Positions 44,938 through 53,192 of a stretch of 64,000 nucleotides of DNA are shown here, one piece after another. Positions within the stretch are counted from its first letter, which is position 1. Each line of letters opens with the position of its first letter. This DNA is from Dyadobacter luteus. Its GTDB lineage: Bacteria > Bacteroidota > Bacteroidia > Cytophagales > Spirosomataceae. The translations under genes were made by a program, and so were the position numbers. Under the pieces are notes generated by a model. The model was not told where the DNA came from and searched no databases. It was given only the letters and a program-made list of their open reading frames with translations. The stretch lies in assembly GCF_003383615.1 (NCBI RefSeq), contig NZ_QNUL01000017.1, positions 81,483 to 145,482 of the forward strand, read 5' to 3'.

Positions 44938-45033
44938 TACGTTTCAGGATGAATCCATTTAAAATTTGCATATCAACAGGTAATCCTATTACTTGTACCG
45001 GCTATTCAATATGAACTACCTGAATCCTTAAAT

Positions 45034-46266
45034 ATGAAATTGTCTTTCGACAGACGAGGCTTTCTCAAAAAATCCAGTCTCGCTGCAATCGCAACCGCCC
45101 TTGGTACTGAAATCGTATTCGCTGACAAACTTCCGAAAAGATATATTCCTGTCCTTTTAGATGAAAAAGATGCGCTTAAAGGCAAAGCAACTGAAATGAT
45201 TGTGCAGGGAGATCGCCCCTGGAATGTGGAAGCACCACTGGATTTGCTGGACGACCGTATCACTCCTGTCGAAAAGATGTTTATCAGGAATAACGGTCTT
45301 GTACCGGAGAAGATAGATATCAAAAACTGGACGCTCACCATCGACGGGGAATCTGTAAAAAACCCTAAAACCTATACGCTCGCCGATCTGAAGAAACGGT
45401 TTAAGCAACATACGTATCAACTGGTGTTGGAATGTGGAGGAAACGGGCGATCAGGATTTCAACCTCAAACCTCCGGTAATGCCTGGGGACAGGGCGCCGT
45501 GCATTGCGCAGAATGGACTGGTGTTCGTTTGAAAGATATATTAAATGATGTAGGGGTTAAATCTGATGCGGTCTATATTGGTTACCACGGCAGCGATTTA
45601 CACCTGAGTAAAGACCCGAAAAAAGAAGCCATATCCAGAGGAGTTCCGATAAAGAAAGCGCTGGAAGAAGAAACACTGATCGCCTGGCAACTCAACGGAA
45701 AGGATATCCCGGAATTTCATGGTTATCCATTGCGACTGGTGATCGGCGGCTGGCCGGCTTCTGTATCCGGTAAGTGGCTCAACCGGATTTCTGTCCGGAA
45801 CAAAGTACATGACGGAGCCAAAATGGAAGGTCATAGCTATAAACTTCCCAAATCTCCGGTACAACCCGGAACTGATGTTCCCACGACTGACGAATATTTC
45901 CGGATCATCGAATCTATGCCGGTAAAGTCTGTAATTACCTATCCCAAAACAGGCGCTATCATTCCCACAGGTACCGAAATTGCATTGCGAGGACATGCAT
46001 GGGCTGGTGATTTCTCCGTAAAACAGGTAGATGTTTCTGTTGATTTCGGAGCAACATGGCAAAACTGTACACTGGAAGCACCCGCTAACCGACTGGCCTG
46101 GCAACACTGGAATACAAAGCTCAAACTTCCTGTTAAAGGTTATTACGAAGTATGGGTGCGGGCAACCGATGAAAAGGGTGTTGCTCAACCGATGGTGATA
46201 CCTGCCTGGAACCCGGGTGGTTACCTCAACAATGCCTGTGAAAGAATTGCATTGATGGCGGAGTAG
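45034..46266 (+). CDS. Tat-exported sulfite-oxidase-like molybdopterin oxidoreductase
   Basis: The 410-residue protein has a Tat signal (DRRGFLKKSS). The sulfite-oxidase molybdenum-cofactor domain covers about 55-270, with the Mo-ligand Cys134 in LVLECGGNGRSGF. Other landmarks are WTGVRLKDIL, EFHGYPLRLVIGGWPASVSG and KWLNRI. A C-terminal Mo-co dimerisation domain follows (VITYPKTGAIIPTGTEIALR to GVAQPMVIPAWNPGGYLNN). It should oxidise sulfite to sulfate in the periplasm and give the electrons to a cytochrome. The c-type cytochrome encoded 27 bases downstream is the likely acceptor, as in SorAB sulfite dehydrogenases. Sulfite is the best-supported substrate, though related enzymes act on other compounds. 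Confidence 0.9.
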   Translation: MKLSFDRRGFLKKSSLAAIATALGTEIVFADKLPKRYIPVLLDEKDALKGKATEMIVQGDRPWNVEAPLDLLDDRITPVEKMFIRNNGLVPEKIDIKNWTLTIDGESVKNPKTYTLADLKKRFKQHTYQLVLECGGNGRSGFQPQTSGNAWGQGAVHCAEWTGVRLKDILNDVGVKSDAVYIGYHGSDLHLSKDPKKEAISRGVPIKKALEEETLIAWQLNGKDIPEFHGYPLRLVIGGWPASVSGKWLNRISVRNKVHDGAKMEGHSYKLPKSPVQPGTDVPTTDEYFRIIESMPVKSVITYPKTGAIIPTGTEIALRGHAWAGDFSVKQVDVSVDFGATWQNCTLEAPANRLAWQHWNTKLKLPVKGYYEVWVRATDEKGVAQPMVIPAWNPGGYLNNACERIALMAE

Positions 46267-46293
46267 TAGAAATCTCTTTTGACATAAGTAATA

Positions 46294-46695
46294 ATGAAAA
46301 TAATCATAATATTTCTGACCGGACTTTTTGCTGTTACCGGAAGCTGGTTTGCAGATAAATCGTCAGATACGGAAAGCTATAAAGATCCTGTTATCTTTTC
46401 TGACACATTGAAAAAAGACTCTGAAACGGGCCTGATCATCGATAAGGATCTTTATATGGTGAAGGCTCAGTGTACCAGTTGCCATTCTTCCAAACTGATT
46501 ATTGCGAATCATTTCACCCGTGACGGATGGAAACAGAAAATACGCTGGATGCAAGCCAACCACAATCTGTGGGAATTGGGTGAAACAGAGAAGCAGGTAC
46601 TGGATTATCTTGAAAAGTATTACGCTCCTACGCAAACATTTGCACGAAGACAACCGCTAAAAGATATTAAATGGTATAAACTGGATGTAAAATAA
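46294..46695 (+). CDS. Monohaem c-type cytochrome, likely sulfite dehydrogenase partner
   Basis: This 133-residue exported protein has a signal peptide and one haem-binding motif CTSCH at 60-64. The IRWMQANHN region carries a candidate Met axial ligand. It follows the sulfite-oxidase-like gene by 27 bases on the same strand, the order seen in sorA-sorB systems. It should take electrons from the molybdenum enzyme and pass them to the terminal oxidase. The body is short and helical as for small cytochrome c domains. The operon likely ends here, since the nuclease gene starts 71 bases later with a GTG. Confidence 0.85.
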   Translation: MKIIIIFLTGLFAVTGSWFADKSSDTESYKDPVIFSDTLKKDSETGLIIDKDLYMVKAQCTSCHSSKLIIANHFTRDGWKQKIRWMQANHNLWELGETEKQVLDYLEKYYAPTQTFARRQPLKDIKWYKLDVK

Positions 46696-46766
46696 AAGAC
46701 CGTTTCCTAACCCCGCGACGACTGGATATCCTATCTTCGCATCTCAATTGTTATGAAACAGTACGC

Positions 46767-47324
46767 GTGAAATTTTCTTTTAATACAACAATCAGGTTAT
46801 CAGTTTATAACCTTCTATTGCTTTCTTCTTTTCTAACTCTGGGTTCGTTTAAGCAGACGACCCGCCAGCAACCAATTCAGAAAAGTGATGTCCTTCCGGC
46901 GGATTTAAAGGCTGAGGTTATTGGAATACAGGATGGGGATACTATAGAACTCAAATTCATTTATACCAATAAAAAAGCTGGCAGAAGAAGCGGACTGCCC
47001 CTCAGAATACGATTTCTGCATGTGAACTCACCTGAACGTGGAAGACCTTATTACAAAATCGCTAAACAGTTCACTTCTGATAAATGCTTCCGAAAAACTG
47101 TTCGTATTCGTCATGCAGGTAATTTTGACAAATACGGCAGACTCCTGGGAGAAGTAGTGCTCCCTGATGGCAAAGTCCTGAACAAGGAACTCGTAAGACA
47201 AGGGCTGGCTGTACATTTTAAAAAGTATAGCAGCAGCGCGGAGTACGCTAATCTTGAAATTCAGGCGCAAAGGAAAAAAATTGGGATATGGAGTCTCGAC
47301 GGAGTAAATTTGGGGAAACTTTGA
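46767..47324 (+). CDS. Thermonuclease (SNase-like) family protein
   Basis: The 185-residue protein has an N-terminal hydrophobic segment (LSVYNLLLLSSFLTLGSFKQ) that acts as a signal or anchor. An SNase domain follows: EVIGIQDGDTIELKFI, LRIRFLHVNSPERGRPYYK and FDKYGRLLGEVVLPDGKVLN. The Arg/Glu residues that correspond to the staphylococcal nuclease active site are present in RIRFLHVNSPE and YGRLLGEV. It probably degrades DNA or RNA outside the cytoplasm. The start is GTG at 46767. A five-codon ATG frame (46753-46770) ends with a TGA that overlaps this GTG, so translation may be coupled. The HolD-like gene follows 15 bases later. Confidence 0.87.
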   Translation: MKFSFNTTIRLSVYNLLLLSSFLTLGSFKQTTRQQPIQKSDVLPADLKAEVIGIQDGDTIELKFIYTNKKAGRRSGLPLRIRFLHVNSPERGRPYYKIAKQFTSDKCFRKTVRIRHAGNFDKYGRLLGEVVLPDGKVLNKELVRQGLAVHFKKYSSSAEYANLEIQAQRKKIGIWSLDGVNLGKL

Positions 47325-47339
47325 TCGGTTAAACTTAAC

Positions 47340-47903
47340 ATGAGTTCACAGGCAGCACTTTATCAGATTCTTTTTCAAAACGACATACTGTTTCAGCTGG
47401 AAACTATCCAGCCGGTTGGCGTGGCGGAAAGAGCAGTTCCTGTCGCTGAAAAAACGCCTGTTACGCAACCTGCTCCGGCAGTAAAAAATACACCGACCGT
47501 ACAAGCGCCATCTGCTCCCGCCCTTCAAGAACTTCCTGCGCTAAAGCATCAGATTTTGATTCTTACCGAACAGCCCGGCCATCAGGAACTGGCGCAGGCA
47601 GAATCTGTTTTTCTGGATAATATATTGAAGGCTGTCAAATATTCTATTGACCAGGCAGATCTGATCAACATCAGCTTTTTGCCCCCAACTGACGCAAGCA
47701 AGGTGATCTCTGAAAGAAAAACCGCACGTCTGATCACTTTCGGTGTACCTACCGCGAGACTCAATCTTGATTTATTACTGACTCCCTATACCCCAAAACA
47801 AATCAATGGTGTGTGGTGCCTGCTCGCCGATCCGCTTGGAATGATCGAAGCTGATCGCGAGTTAAAAAAGAAGCTTTGGCAGGCACTCCAGGCCATGTTC
47901 TGA
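47340..47903 (+). CDS. Hypothetical protein with a DNA polymerase III psi (HolD)-like C-terminal half
   Basis: This 187-residue protein has a short N-terminal amphipathic segment (SSQAALYQILFQNDILFQLE). A Pro/Val/Ala-rich linker follows (about 35-65), then a globular C-terminal half (HQILILTEQPG; VFLDNILKAVKYS; ARLITFGVPTA; ELKKKLWQALQAMF). The layout recalls E. coli HolD: a short N-terminal peptide, a linker, and a small alpha/beta domain ending in a Leu-Trp-rich helix. HolD links the clamp loader to single-stranded-DNA-binding protein via HolC. The similarity is at the level of pattern only. It lies 15 bases after the nuclease gene and could be cotranscribed with it. Confidence 0.45.
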   Translation: MSSQAALYQILFQNDILFQLETIQPVGVAERAVPVAEKTPVTQPAPAVKNTPTVQAPSAPALQELPALKHQILILTEQPGHQELAQAESVFLDNILKAVKYSIDQADLINISFLPPTDASKVISERKTARLITFGVPTARLNLDLLLTPYTPKQINGVWCLLADPLGMIEADRELKKKLWQALQAMF

Positions 47904-48052
47904 AAGTACCGGTCAAATATCATTATACCTTCATAAATAGCACTATACTCATTCTCGCAGAGCAGGTTACGTATTTTTCTAACCGATCATCACAATAATG
48001 TTGGCAAGTTCTGTGTTTTGATGGATAATCGCAGGCTAATCCATGAAAACAT

Positions 48053-49171
48053 ATGGCCAACTTCAGAGAATACATTTCAAATTTGTTCCGTTCATCGCGA
48101 TCTGATGAAGAACATTATTACGACGACGAGCCTGTCGCCAACCAGGAAATAACGCAATCAGAAACCACTAATCAGCCAGTTCCTATACAACAACCTGTTT
48201 TCACCAGCGAGATTCAGGAACCTGAATTTTCACCTCAGCCAGTCAACGCAGTGGTTATCCCCTATTGGCTCGAAGATGAAGATACGCTTCGTGATGAAGG
48301 GGTATTATTCGGACTTTCAGAATCGGATCCTACGGAAAAGACAGATATCATTCACAAGTACTTTGTACATCTTGCAGCTGGCCCGCTGAGTGACATCGAA
48401 CAACACAATGAGCGCATTCAGGAACTGAATCTTTTTATCGGACAAAAGACCGATAGAATTGAAACCCTTAAGGCCAAAGCTGATACTGTGGCTATAGCAG
48501 ACAATGCGCGTGAGCATCATTTACCTCGTACACTGATCGGACTTACGCTGAGTGCAGCAATGTGTATAGGTAACTTTTTCCTGATCCGTGAATCGCTTCG
48601 CCCGGCCTTCGCAGAAAGCTCGTGGATTGCCATGGGTATCTTCCTGGCTGGGATGTTCAGTCTTTTCGGACGCATTTCCATTTTCCATGATAAAGACTCA
48701 AAAGTGACCTGGCGTTCTCTTCTGGAAGAAATCGGTCTTCCATTCGCAGCTTCATTATTTGTGTTTGCACAGGTATATCAATCTCAGGGATGGCTACAGG
48801 CTTTGTCTTTGTTCGTATTTATTTTCTTTCTTTTTCTTTTTGCAGGAAAACTTTTCCTCAGCAACATCACTGTACTTCGTTCAGATCTTAAAGCATGGCT
48901 TGATCCTATCAAAGAGAAAAAGCAGCAGGAAGATGAAAATTATAAATCTGAAAGTGAAGTACTCGCATTGGAAGAAGAACGTGATGCATTACGTGTAAAA
49001 AAATGGCAGGCGGTGAGAGATTTGAGTGCTTCCGAAACCGAGCGTGACCGCATTTACGCAAGAAGGGATATGCTGATCAAATTGTTTGAAAGTGAATTCT
49101 TCCTGGCACGCCGTATGAAAGGGCAGTTATCCGGCAGACAATTGAATTACATCAGAAAAGGGGATCAATAA
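48053..49171 (+). CDS. Unknown membrane protein with coiled coils, first of a pair
   Basis: This 372-residue protein has an acidic, disordered N-terminus (EEHYYDDEPVANQEIT) and a coiled coil before the membrane (DIEQHNERIQELNLFIGQKT). About four transmembrane helices follow (LIGLTLSAAMCIGNFFLI; WIAMGIFLAGMFSLFGRISI; PFAASLFVFAQVY; ALSLFVFIFFLFLFAGKLFL). A long C-terminal coiled coil rich in Glu/Arg/Lys ends the protein. I do not recognise the family. The gene 43 bases downstream encodes a protein of similar layout, so the two probably form a hetero-complex in the inner membrane. Confidence 0.7.
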   Translation: MANFREYISNLFRSSRSDEEHYYDDEPVANQEITQSETTNQPVPIQQPVFTSEIQEPEFSPQPVNAVVIPYWLEDEDTLRDEGVLFGLSESDPTEKTDIIHKYFVHLAAGPLSDIEQHNERIQELNLFIGQKTDRIETLKAKADTVAIADNAREHHLPRTLIGLTLSAAMCIGNFFLIRESLRPAFAESSWIAMGIFLAGMFSLFGRISIFHDKDSKVTWRSLLEEIGLPFAASLFVFAQVYQSQGWLQALSLFVFIFFLFLFAGKLFLSNITVLRSDLKAWLDPIKEKKQQEDENYKSESEVLALEEERDALRVKKWQAVRDLSASETERDRIYARRDMLIKLFESEFFLARRMKGQLSGRQLNYIRKGDQ

Positions 49172-49214
49172 TTCTCACTTTTCTTCTCACTCAGACTTTA
49201 TAACATTCAAAAAT

Positions 49215-50609
49215 ATGGACGAGCAAAATCCCAACCAAAGCGGAGACTACCAACATGGTTACTCTAGTGGTATCGAAGGTCTTGAACGTGAAAGCTACGA
49301 AAACTACCTGGCAAGCAATGTGACGCATGCGTGGACGTCGGAGCAAATCAGCCAGAAGCAACAGCAGCTTACTACATTGCGTGGACGGCAACAGGAAACT
49401 TTGCAGAAACAAAAATCTTCTTTTGACAAGCTTCAATTGGAAACAATGGGGCTGAATGGCAGTGCCAGAAAGATGAAGGATCTGGAAGATTCCATTGCCC
49501 GGATTGACGCTGAAACGGAAGAGCTAAAAGAGAAGCGTACTTCGAAAGCACCCTCCTACTCCCTGATTGCAGGTTTGATATTCCTGGCAGCCGGTATTTC
49601 TTTTGTGGCAGGTGACCTGATCATCTCCCATGAAATCGTCGCTTATGCCCTCAACATCCGGAATTCCAATGAAGCCTGGGCATTTGCCATAGGCTTGGCT
49701 ATGCTTTCAGTATTGCTGAAACCGGCCTATGACCGCCTCATTGAAGAACCATTTCATGCCGGAGAAAACCCTAAAGCAAAATCGCGATATGCTACTTTCA
49801 AACTTATATTGTCGATTTTTGCCATCGTCACGCTGATCGTCTTGGGTTGGTTCCGTTACGAAGCATACCGTACCGATAAGCTGAAAGAAGCTATTAACAA
49901 ATCTGTCAAAAACCTTCAGCTGAATGCTGTTGATCCTATGACAGGAGCCCCTATTAACAGTCCGGAACTTACCAATAAAATAGAGCAGGCACTCAGAAAT
50001 TCTGATCAGCTCAATCTGGATCTGGTCAATAGCCCATGGGCGCTTTTATCGTTCGTTTTAAGTGGTGTTCTTTTCGCTATTGCAGGTGCAGTTTCTTTGG
50101 GAATGGCCTTGCCGGTTCTGCAGGGATTCTGGTACCGTTGGCTTCAGATCGACCCTAAATTGTGGCGGTTGCGACGAAGACGGAAAAAAATTCTGAAACA
50201 AATAGAGCCTCTGCAACAGATTCTGACTGAACGTATGGCACAAAAAAATATTCTTGAAAATGATCTGGCGGTGCTCTCTTCTCTGGATGAATTAAAACAG
50301 GAAGAAAAAGCTTTAATGGATGAAATTGCAATTCTTGAAAATGACCGTCGTCAGTCGCTTACCGACAGCCGCAGGAACTCGTTTGCTGATGGTTACAGTC
50401 GCGGACAGGTAACCCGCGATGTAATGAACCAGGAAGAATATGATTCATGGCGCAACAGACATATGACAGTCTCAGACCTGGCAATGAAAGCCCGGTCCAA
50501 TGCAGCATCCGACAGAGCTGTTACCAGAACAAAAAGTACAGGGATGAGGCCGCATCAGGCCATTCGCAAAGCGATAACAGATCGCTTTGATGAAAACAAC
50601 TCACAATGA
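49215..50609 (+). CDS. Unknown membrane protein with coiled coils, second of a pair
   Basis: The 464-residue protein begins with a Gly/Tyr/Asn-rich tail (QNPNQSGDYQHGYSSG) and a Gln/Lys-rich coiled coil (about 45-110). Four predicted transmembrane helices follow: SLIAGLIFLAAGISFVAGDL, WAFAIGLAMLSVLLKP, LILSIFAIVTLIVLGWF and LLSFVLSGVLFAIAGAVSLG. The C-terminal coiled coil carries basic stretches (WRLRRRRKKILKQIE) and ends in a Ser/Arg-rich tail. It shares layout but not obvious sequence with the upstream membrane protein. Function is unknown; an envelope scaffold or stretch-sensing role would fit the shape. It is followed by a GNAT gene whose start is in a long inverted repeat. Confidence 0.7.
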   Translation: MDEQNPNQSGDYQHGYSSGIEGLERESYENYLASNVTHAWTSEQISQKQQQLTTLRGRQQETLQKQKSSFDKLQLETMGLNGSARKMKDLEDSIARIDAETEELKEKRTSKAPSYSLIAGLIFLAAGISFVAGDLIISHEIVAYALNIRNSNEAWAFAIGLAMLSVLLKPAYDRLIEEPFHAGENPKAKSRYATFKLILSIFAIVTLIVLGWFRYEAYRTDKLKEAINKSVKNLQLNAVDPMTGAPINSPELTNKIEQALRNSDQLNLDLVNSPWALLSFVLSGVLFAIAGAVSLGMALPVLQGFWYRWLQIDPKLWRLRRRRKKILKQIEPLQQILTERMAQKNILENDLAVLSSLDELKQEEKALMDEIAILENDRRQSLTDSRRNSFADGYSRGQVTRDVMNQEEYDSWRNRHMTVSDLAMKARSNAASDRAVTRTKSTGMRPHQAIRKAITDRFDENNSQ

Positions 50610-50616
50610 TTTTACC

Positions 50617-50676
50617 TAACTTGGGGGTCAGGATTATAATACCAAAGCAATATCCATGATTTTGACCCCCAAGTTA
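50617..50676 (+). promoter_or_regulatory. Long inverted repeat enclosing the GNAT start codon
   Basis: TAACTTGGGGGTCA (50617-50630) is an exact reverse complement of 50663-50676. The stem extends inward with G-U pairs (50631-50637 with 50656-50662), giving about 21 paired bases and an 18-base loop. The right arm is inside the GNAT coding sequence and the ATG at 50656 is paired in the inner stem. In RNA it could lower translation initiation. Confidence 0.7.
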
Positions 50677-51177
50677 AGAATAGTCGTTTGCGACGATACA
50701 CTGTTCGATGCCATCAAAATGGGCAACGGCACCCTCGCCAAAGTAATGGGTGTGAATGTTCCTAAAAAATGGACTGAATTCAGAGATACATTCACGCCAT
50801 CCTATCACCGCTGGAAAGCCCATCCCCCCTTGCGCGACTGGTGGGTTTACCTCATTATACACGTCCCTGACAACCTTCTGATCGGCTCCTGTGGTTACAA
50901 AGGTGAGCCCGACTCAACAGGAACCGTGGAAATCGGATATGAGATCATTCCTTCACACCGACAAAAAGGATTGGGCACAGAAACCGCCCGTGGACTCGTA
51001 CAACATGCTTTTTCGAAAAGCGGGGTTCATAAAGTAATTGCGCATACATTGGCAGAGGAGAACGCCTCTTGTCAAATTCTGCAAAAAGTAGGATTTCATC
51101 AAACTGAGGATGTAGATGATCCTGAAGAGGGACCATTATGGCGTTGGGAAATTAAAAAATCAGACGTGACTTTCTAA
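50656..51177 (+). CDS. GNAT-family N-acetyltransferase
   Basis: The 173-residue protein carries the GNAT acetyl-CoA binding pattern (RQKGLGTETARGLVQHAFSK) and the usual conserved strands (WWVYLIIHVPDNLLIGSCGY; VEIGYEIIPSHRQKGLGTET; KVIAHTLAEENASCQILQKV; GFHQTEDVDD). Family members transfer an acetyl group to small amines, antibiotics or the N-termini of ribosomal proteins (RimJ/RimL type); this resembles the RimJ/RimL group. The start ATG at 50656 lies in a long inverted repeat that may control translation. It lies 46 bases after the membrane-protein gene and may be cotranscribed. An AT-rich gap follows before fadD. Confidence 0.85.
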   Translation: MILTPKLRIVVCDDTLFDAIKMGNGTLAKVMGVNVPKKWTEFRDTFTPSYHRWKAHPPLRDWWVYLIIHVPDNLLIGSCGYKGEPDSTGTVEIGYEIIPSHRQKGLGTETARGLVQHAFSKSGVHKVIAHTLAEENASCQILQKVGFHQTEDVDDPEEGPLWRWEIKKSDVTF

Positions 51178-51295
51178 AAAATTCAAATCAACTGGCTCAA
51201 TATTTTTCAAAATATAATTGTATTGGTTTGATAATTTTTTATATTAATTTATTGTTTGATTGTTTTAGTTCCTAAAAGATTACCCTTACCGCATT

Positions 51296-53014
51296 ATGAC
51301 TTCCATATCAAAAGATACATATCCCTGGCTTACACATTATCCGGATGGCGTACCGTATGATATCAATCCGGATGCCTATACATCTTTGCTGGATTTAATT
51401 GAAAACAGCTTCAGCAGTTTCCCGGACAATCAAGCCTATACCAATATGGGCAAAACGATTACTTTCGGGGAGCTGGATGAGTTATCAGGCAATTTTGCTG
51501 CCTACCTGCAGAGTATTGGTATGAAAAAGGGGGATCGCATTGCTATTCAGATGCCGAATGTGTTGCAATATCCGGTGGTGATGTTCGGGGCACTTCGTGC
51601 AGGACTTGTGATCGTCAATACCAATCCGTTGTACACATCGCGGGAAATGCTGCATCAGTTTAATGATTCAGGAGCGAAGGCAATTGTCATCATGGCCAAC
51701 TTTGCCTCGAACCTGCAGAAGATTGTAGCGAGTACCAATCTCGAACATATTATTGTAACAGAAATCGGCGATTTCCTGGGATTTCCTAAGCGGCTTATTG
51801 TAAATGCTGTTGTGAAGTACGTCAAAAAGATGGTTCCGCCTTACCAGCTTCCAAAGGTAACATCACTGAATACAGCTTTGAGTCAGGGGAAGGGAGTGAC
51901 TTATCAGCGTCCAAATGTATCGGGTATTGATATTGCCTTTATACAATATACGGGTGGAACAACAGGTGTTTCCAAAGGCGCTATGCTAACCCACCGTAAC
52001 CTTATCGCGAATGTAGAAGCAGTGAACGAATGGCTGATGTCTAAAATGAAGGACTCAGATCATGAGGGGCCTATGAGCATGGTAGCAGCCTTGCCATTGT
52101 ACCATGTGTTTGCAATGACAATCAATGCGCTTTGCGGCATCAAATGGGGAGCACTGAATGTATTAATTACCAATCCGCGTGATATTCCCGGTTTTGTAAA
52201 GGAGCTTAAAAAATACAAGGTCAATATTTTTCCCGGACTCAATACCCTTTTCAATGGTCTGCTCAACAACCCTGATTTTAAGGATATTGATTTCAGTGGT
52301 CTCAAAATAACTATTGCCGGAGGAATGGCACTGCAAAAAGTAGTTGCAACAAAATGGGAAGAAGTGACTGGTTGTGTGCTTGTAGAAGGGTACGGACTAT
52401 CTGAAACTTCACCGGTACTGTCGGTAAGTCCTCTGAACGGAAAACACCGTAACGGAACAATTGGTATACCTATTCCGAGCACCGTAATGCGAATCCTGGG
52501 GGATGATGACAAATGGGTGGAATTGGGAGAAAAAGGAGAAATATGTGCTAAGGGGCCACAGATTATGCTCGGATATTATAATCGTCCTGATGAGACTGCC
52601 AAAGTAATTTTTGAAGATGAAAGTGGCAGATGGTTCAGAACCGGAGATATTGGAATTGAAGATACAGACGGTTTTTTCAAGATCGTCGACAGGAAAAAAG
52701 ATATGATTCTTGTTTCAGGATTCAATGTTTATCCTAATGAAATTGAAGGTGTGATTGCCCAGTGTCCGGGCGTACTCGAAGTGGCGTGCGTAGGTATCCC
52801 TGATGATAAAACCGGAGAAATGGTGAAGGTTTTTATTGTCAAAAAAGATCCCGCACTTACTGAGCAACAGGTAAAAACTTTCTGCAAGGAAAACCTGACT
52901 GCCTACAAATGTCCGAAACAAATTGAGTTCCGGGATGAGCTTCCTAAAACCAATGTAGGCAAGATTTTAAGACGTGCTCTGAGAGACGAAGAGCTGGCAA
53001 AAACGGCTAAATAA
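51296..53014 (+). CDS. fadD: Long-chain fatty-acid-CoA ligase
   Basis: This 572-residue member of the AMP-binding superfamily has the P-loop-like motif YTGGTTGVSKGAMLTHRN. Others are VEGYGLSETSP, the acyl-adenylate motif GWF-type (RWFRTGDIGIEDTDGFFKIV) and DRKKDMILVSGFNVYPNEIE. The C-terminal Lys motif (PKTNVGKILRRALRDEE) is intact. It activates fatty acids with ATP and CoA for degradation or lipid synthesis. The sequence fits FadD closely, including the N-terminal YPDGVPYDINPDAY segment. It ends with an intrinsic terminator and is preceded by an AT-rich gap. Confidence 0.95.
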   Translation: MTSISKDTYPWLTHYPDGVPYDINPDAYTSLLDLIENSFSSFPDNQAYTNMGKTITFGELDELSGNFAAYLQSIGMKKGDRIAIQMPNVLQYPVVMFGALRAGLVIVNTNPLYTSREMLHQFNDSGAKAIVIMANFASNLQKIVASTNLEHIIVTEIGDFLGFPKRLIVNAVVKYVKKMVPPYQLPKVTSLNTALSQGKGVTYQRPNVSGIDIAFIQYTGGTTGVSKGAMLTHRNLIANVEAVNEWLMSKMKDSDHEGPMSMVAALPLYHVFAMTINALCGIKWGALNVLITNPRDIPGFVKELKKYKVNIFPGLNTLFNGLLNNPDFKDIDFSGLKITIAGGMALQKVVATKWEEVTGCVLVEGYGLSETSPVLSVSPLNGKHRNGTIGIPIPSTVMRILGDDDKWVELGEKGEICAKGPQIMLGYYNRPDETAKVIFEDESGRWFRTGDIGIEDTDGFFKIVDRKKDMILVSGFNVYPNEIEGVIAQCPGVLEVACVGIPDDKTGEMVKVFIVKKDPALTEQQVKTFCKENLTAYKCPKQIEFRDELPKTNVGKILRRALRDEELAKTAK

Positions 53015-53035
53015 TTGTAACCTTTCGTGACTTTC

Positions 53036-53069
53036 AAATGCCTGCCGGAATACGCCGCCAGGCATTTTT
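53036..53069 (+). terminator. Intrinsic terminator of fadD
   Basis: AAATGCCTG (53036-53044) pairs with CAGGCATTT (53059-53067), and T continues to 53069. The 14-base loop has a possible small inner pairing. It lies 22 bases after the fadD stop codon. Confidence 0.85.
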
Positions 53070-53192
53070 CATTGGAAGGCTTTGCTACTTTTCTCTGTCT
53101 GAACAGTGACCGTTTCAGGTAAAACCCCTATTTTAGAATAAGGATTGAACAAATTTAGTAAAACAAGTACTCAACCTTGAAAGATAAAAATT

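Noticed and set aside
45598..46188. A 196-codon minus-strand frame
   Set aside because: Antisense of the sulfite-oxidase-like gene; Cys/Arg-rich composition typical of a shadow frame.
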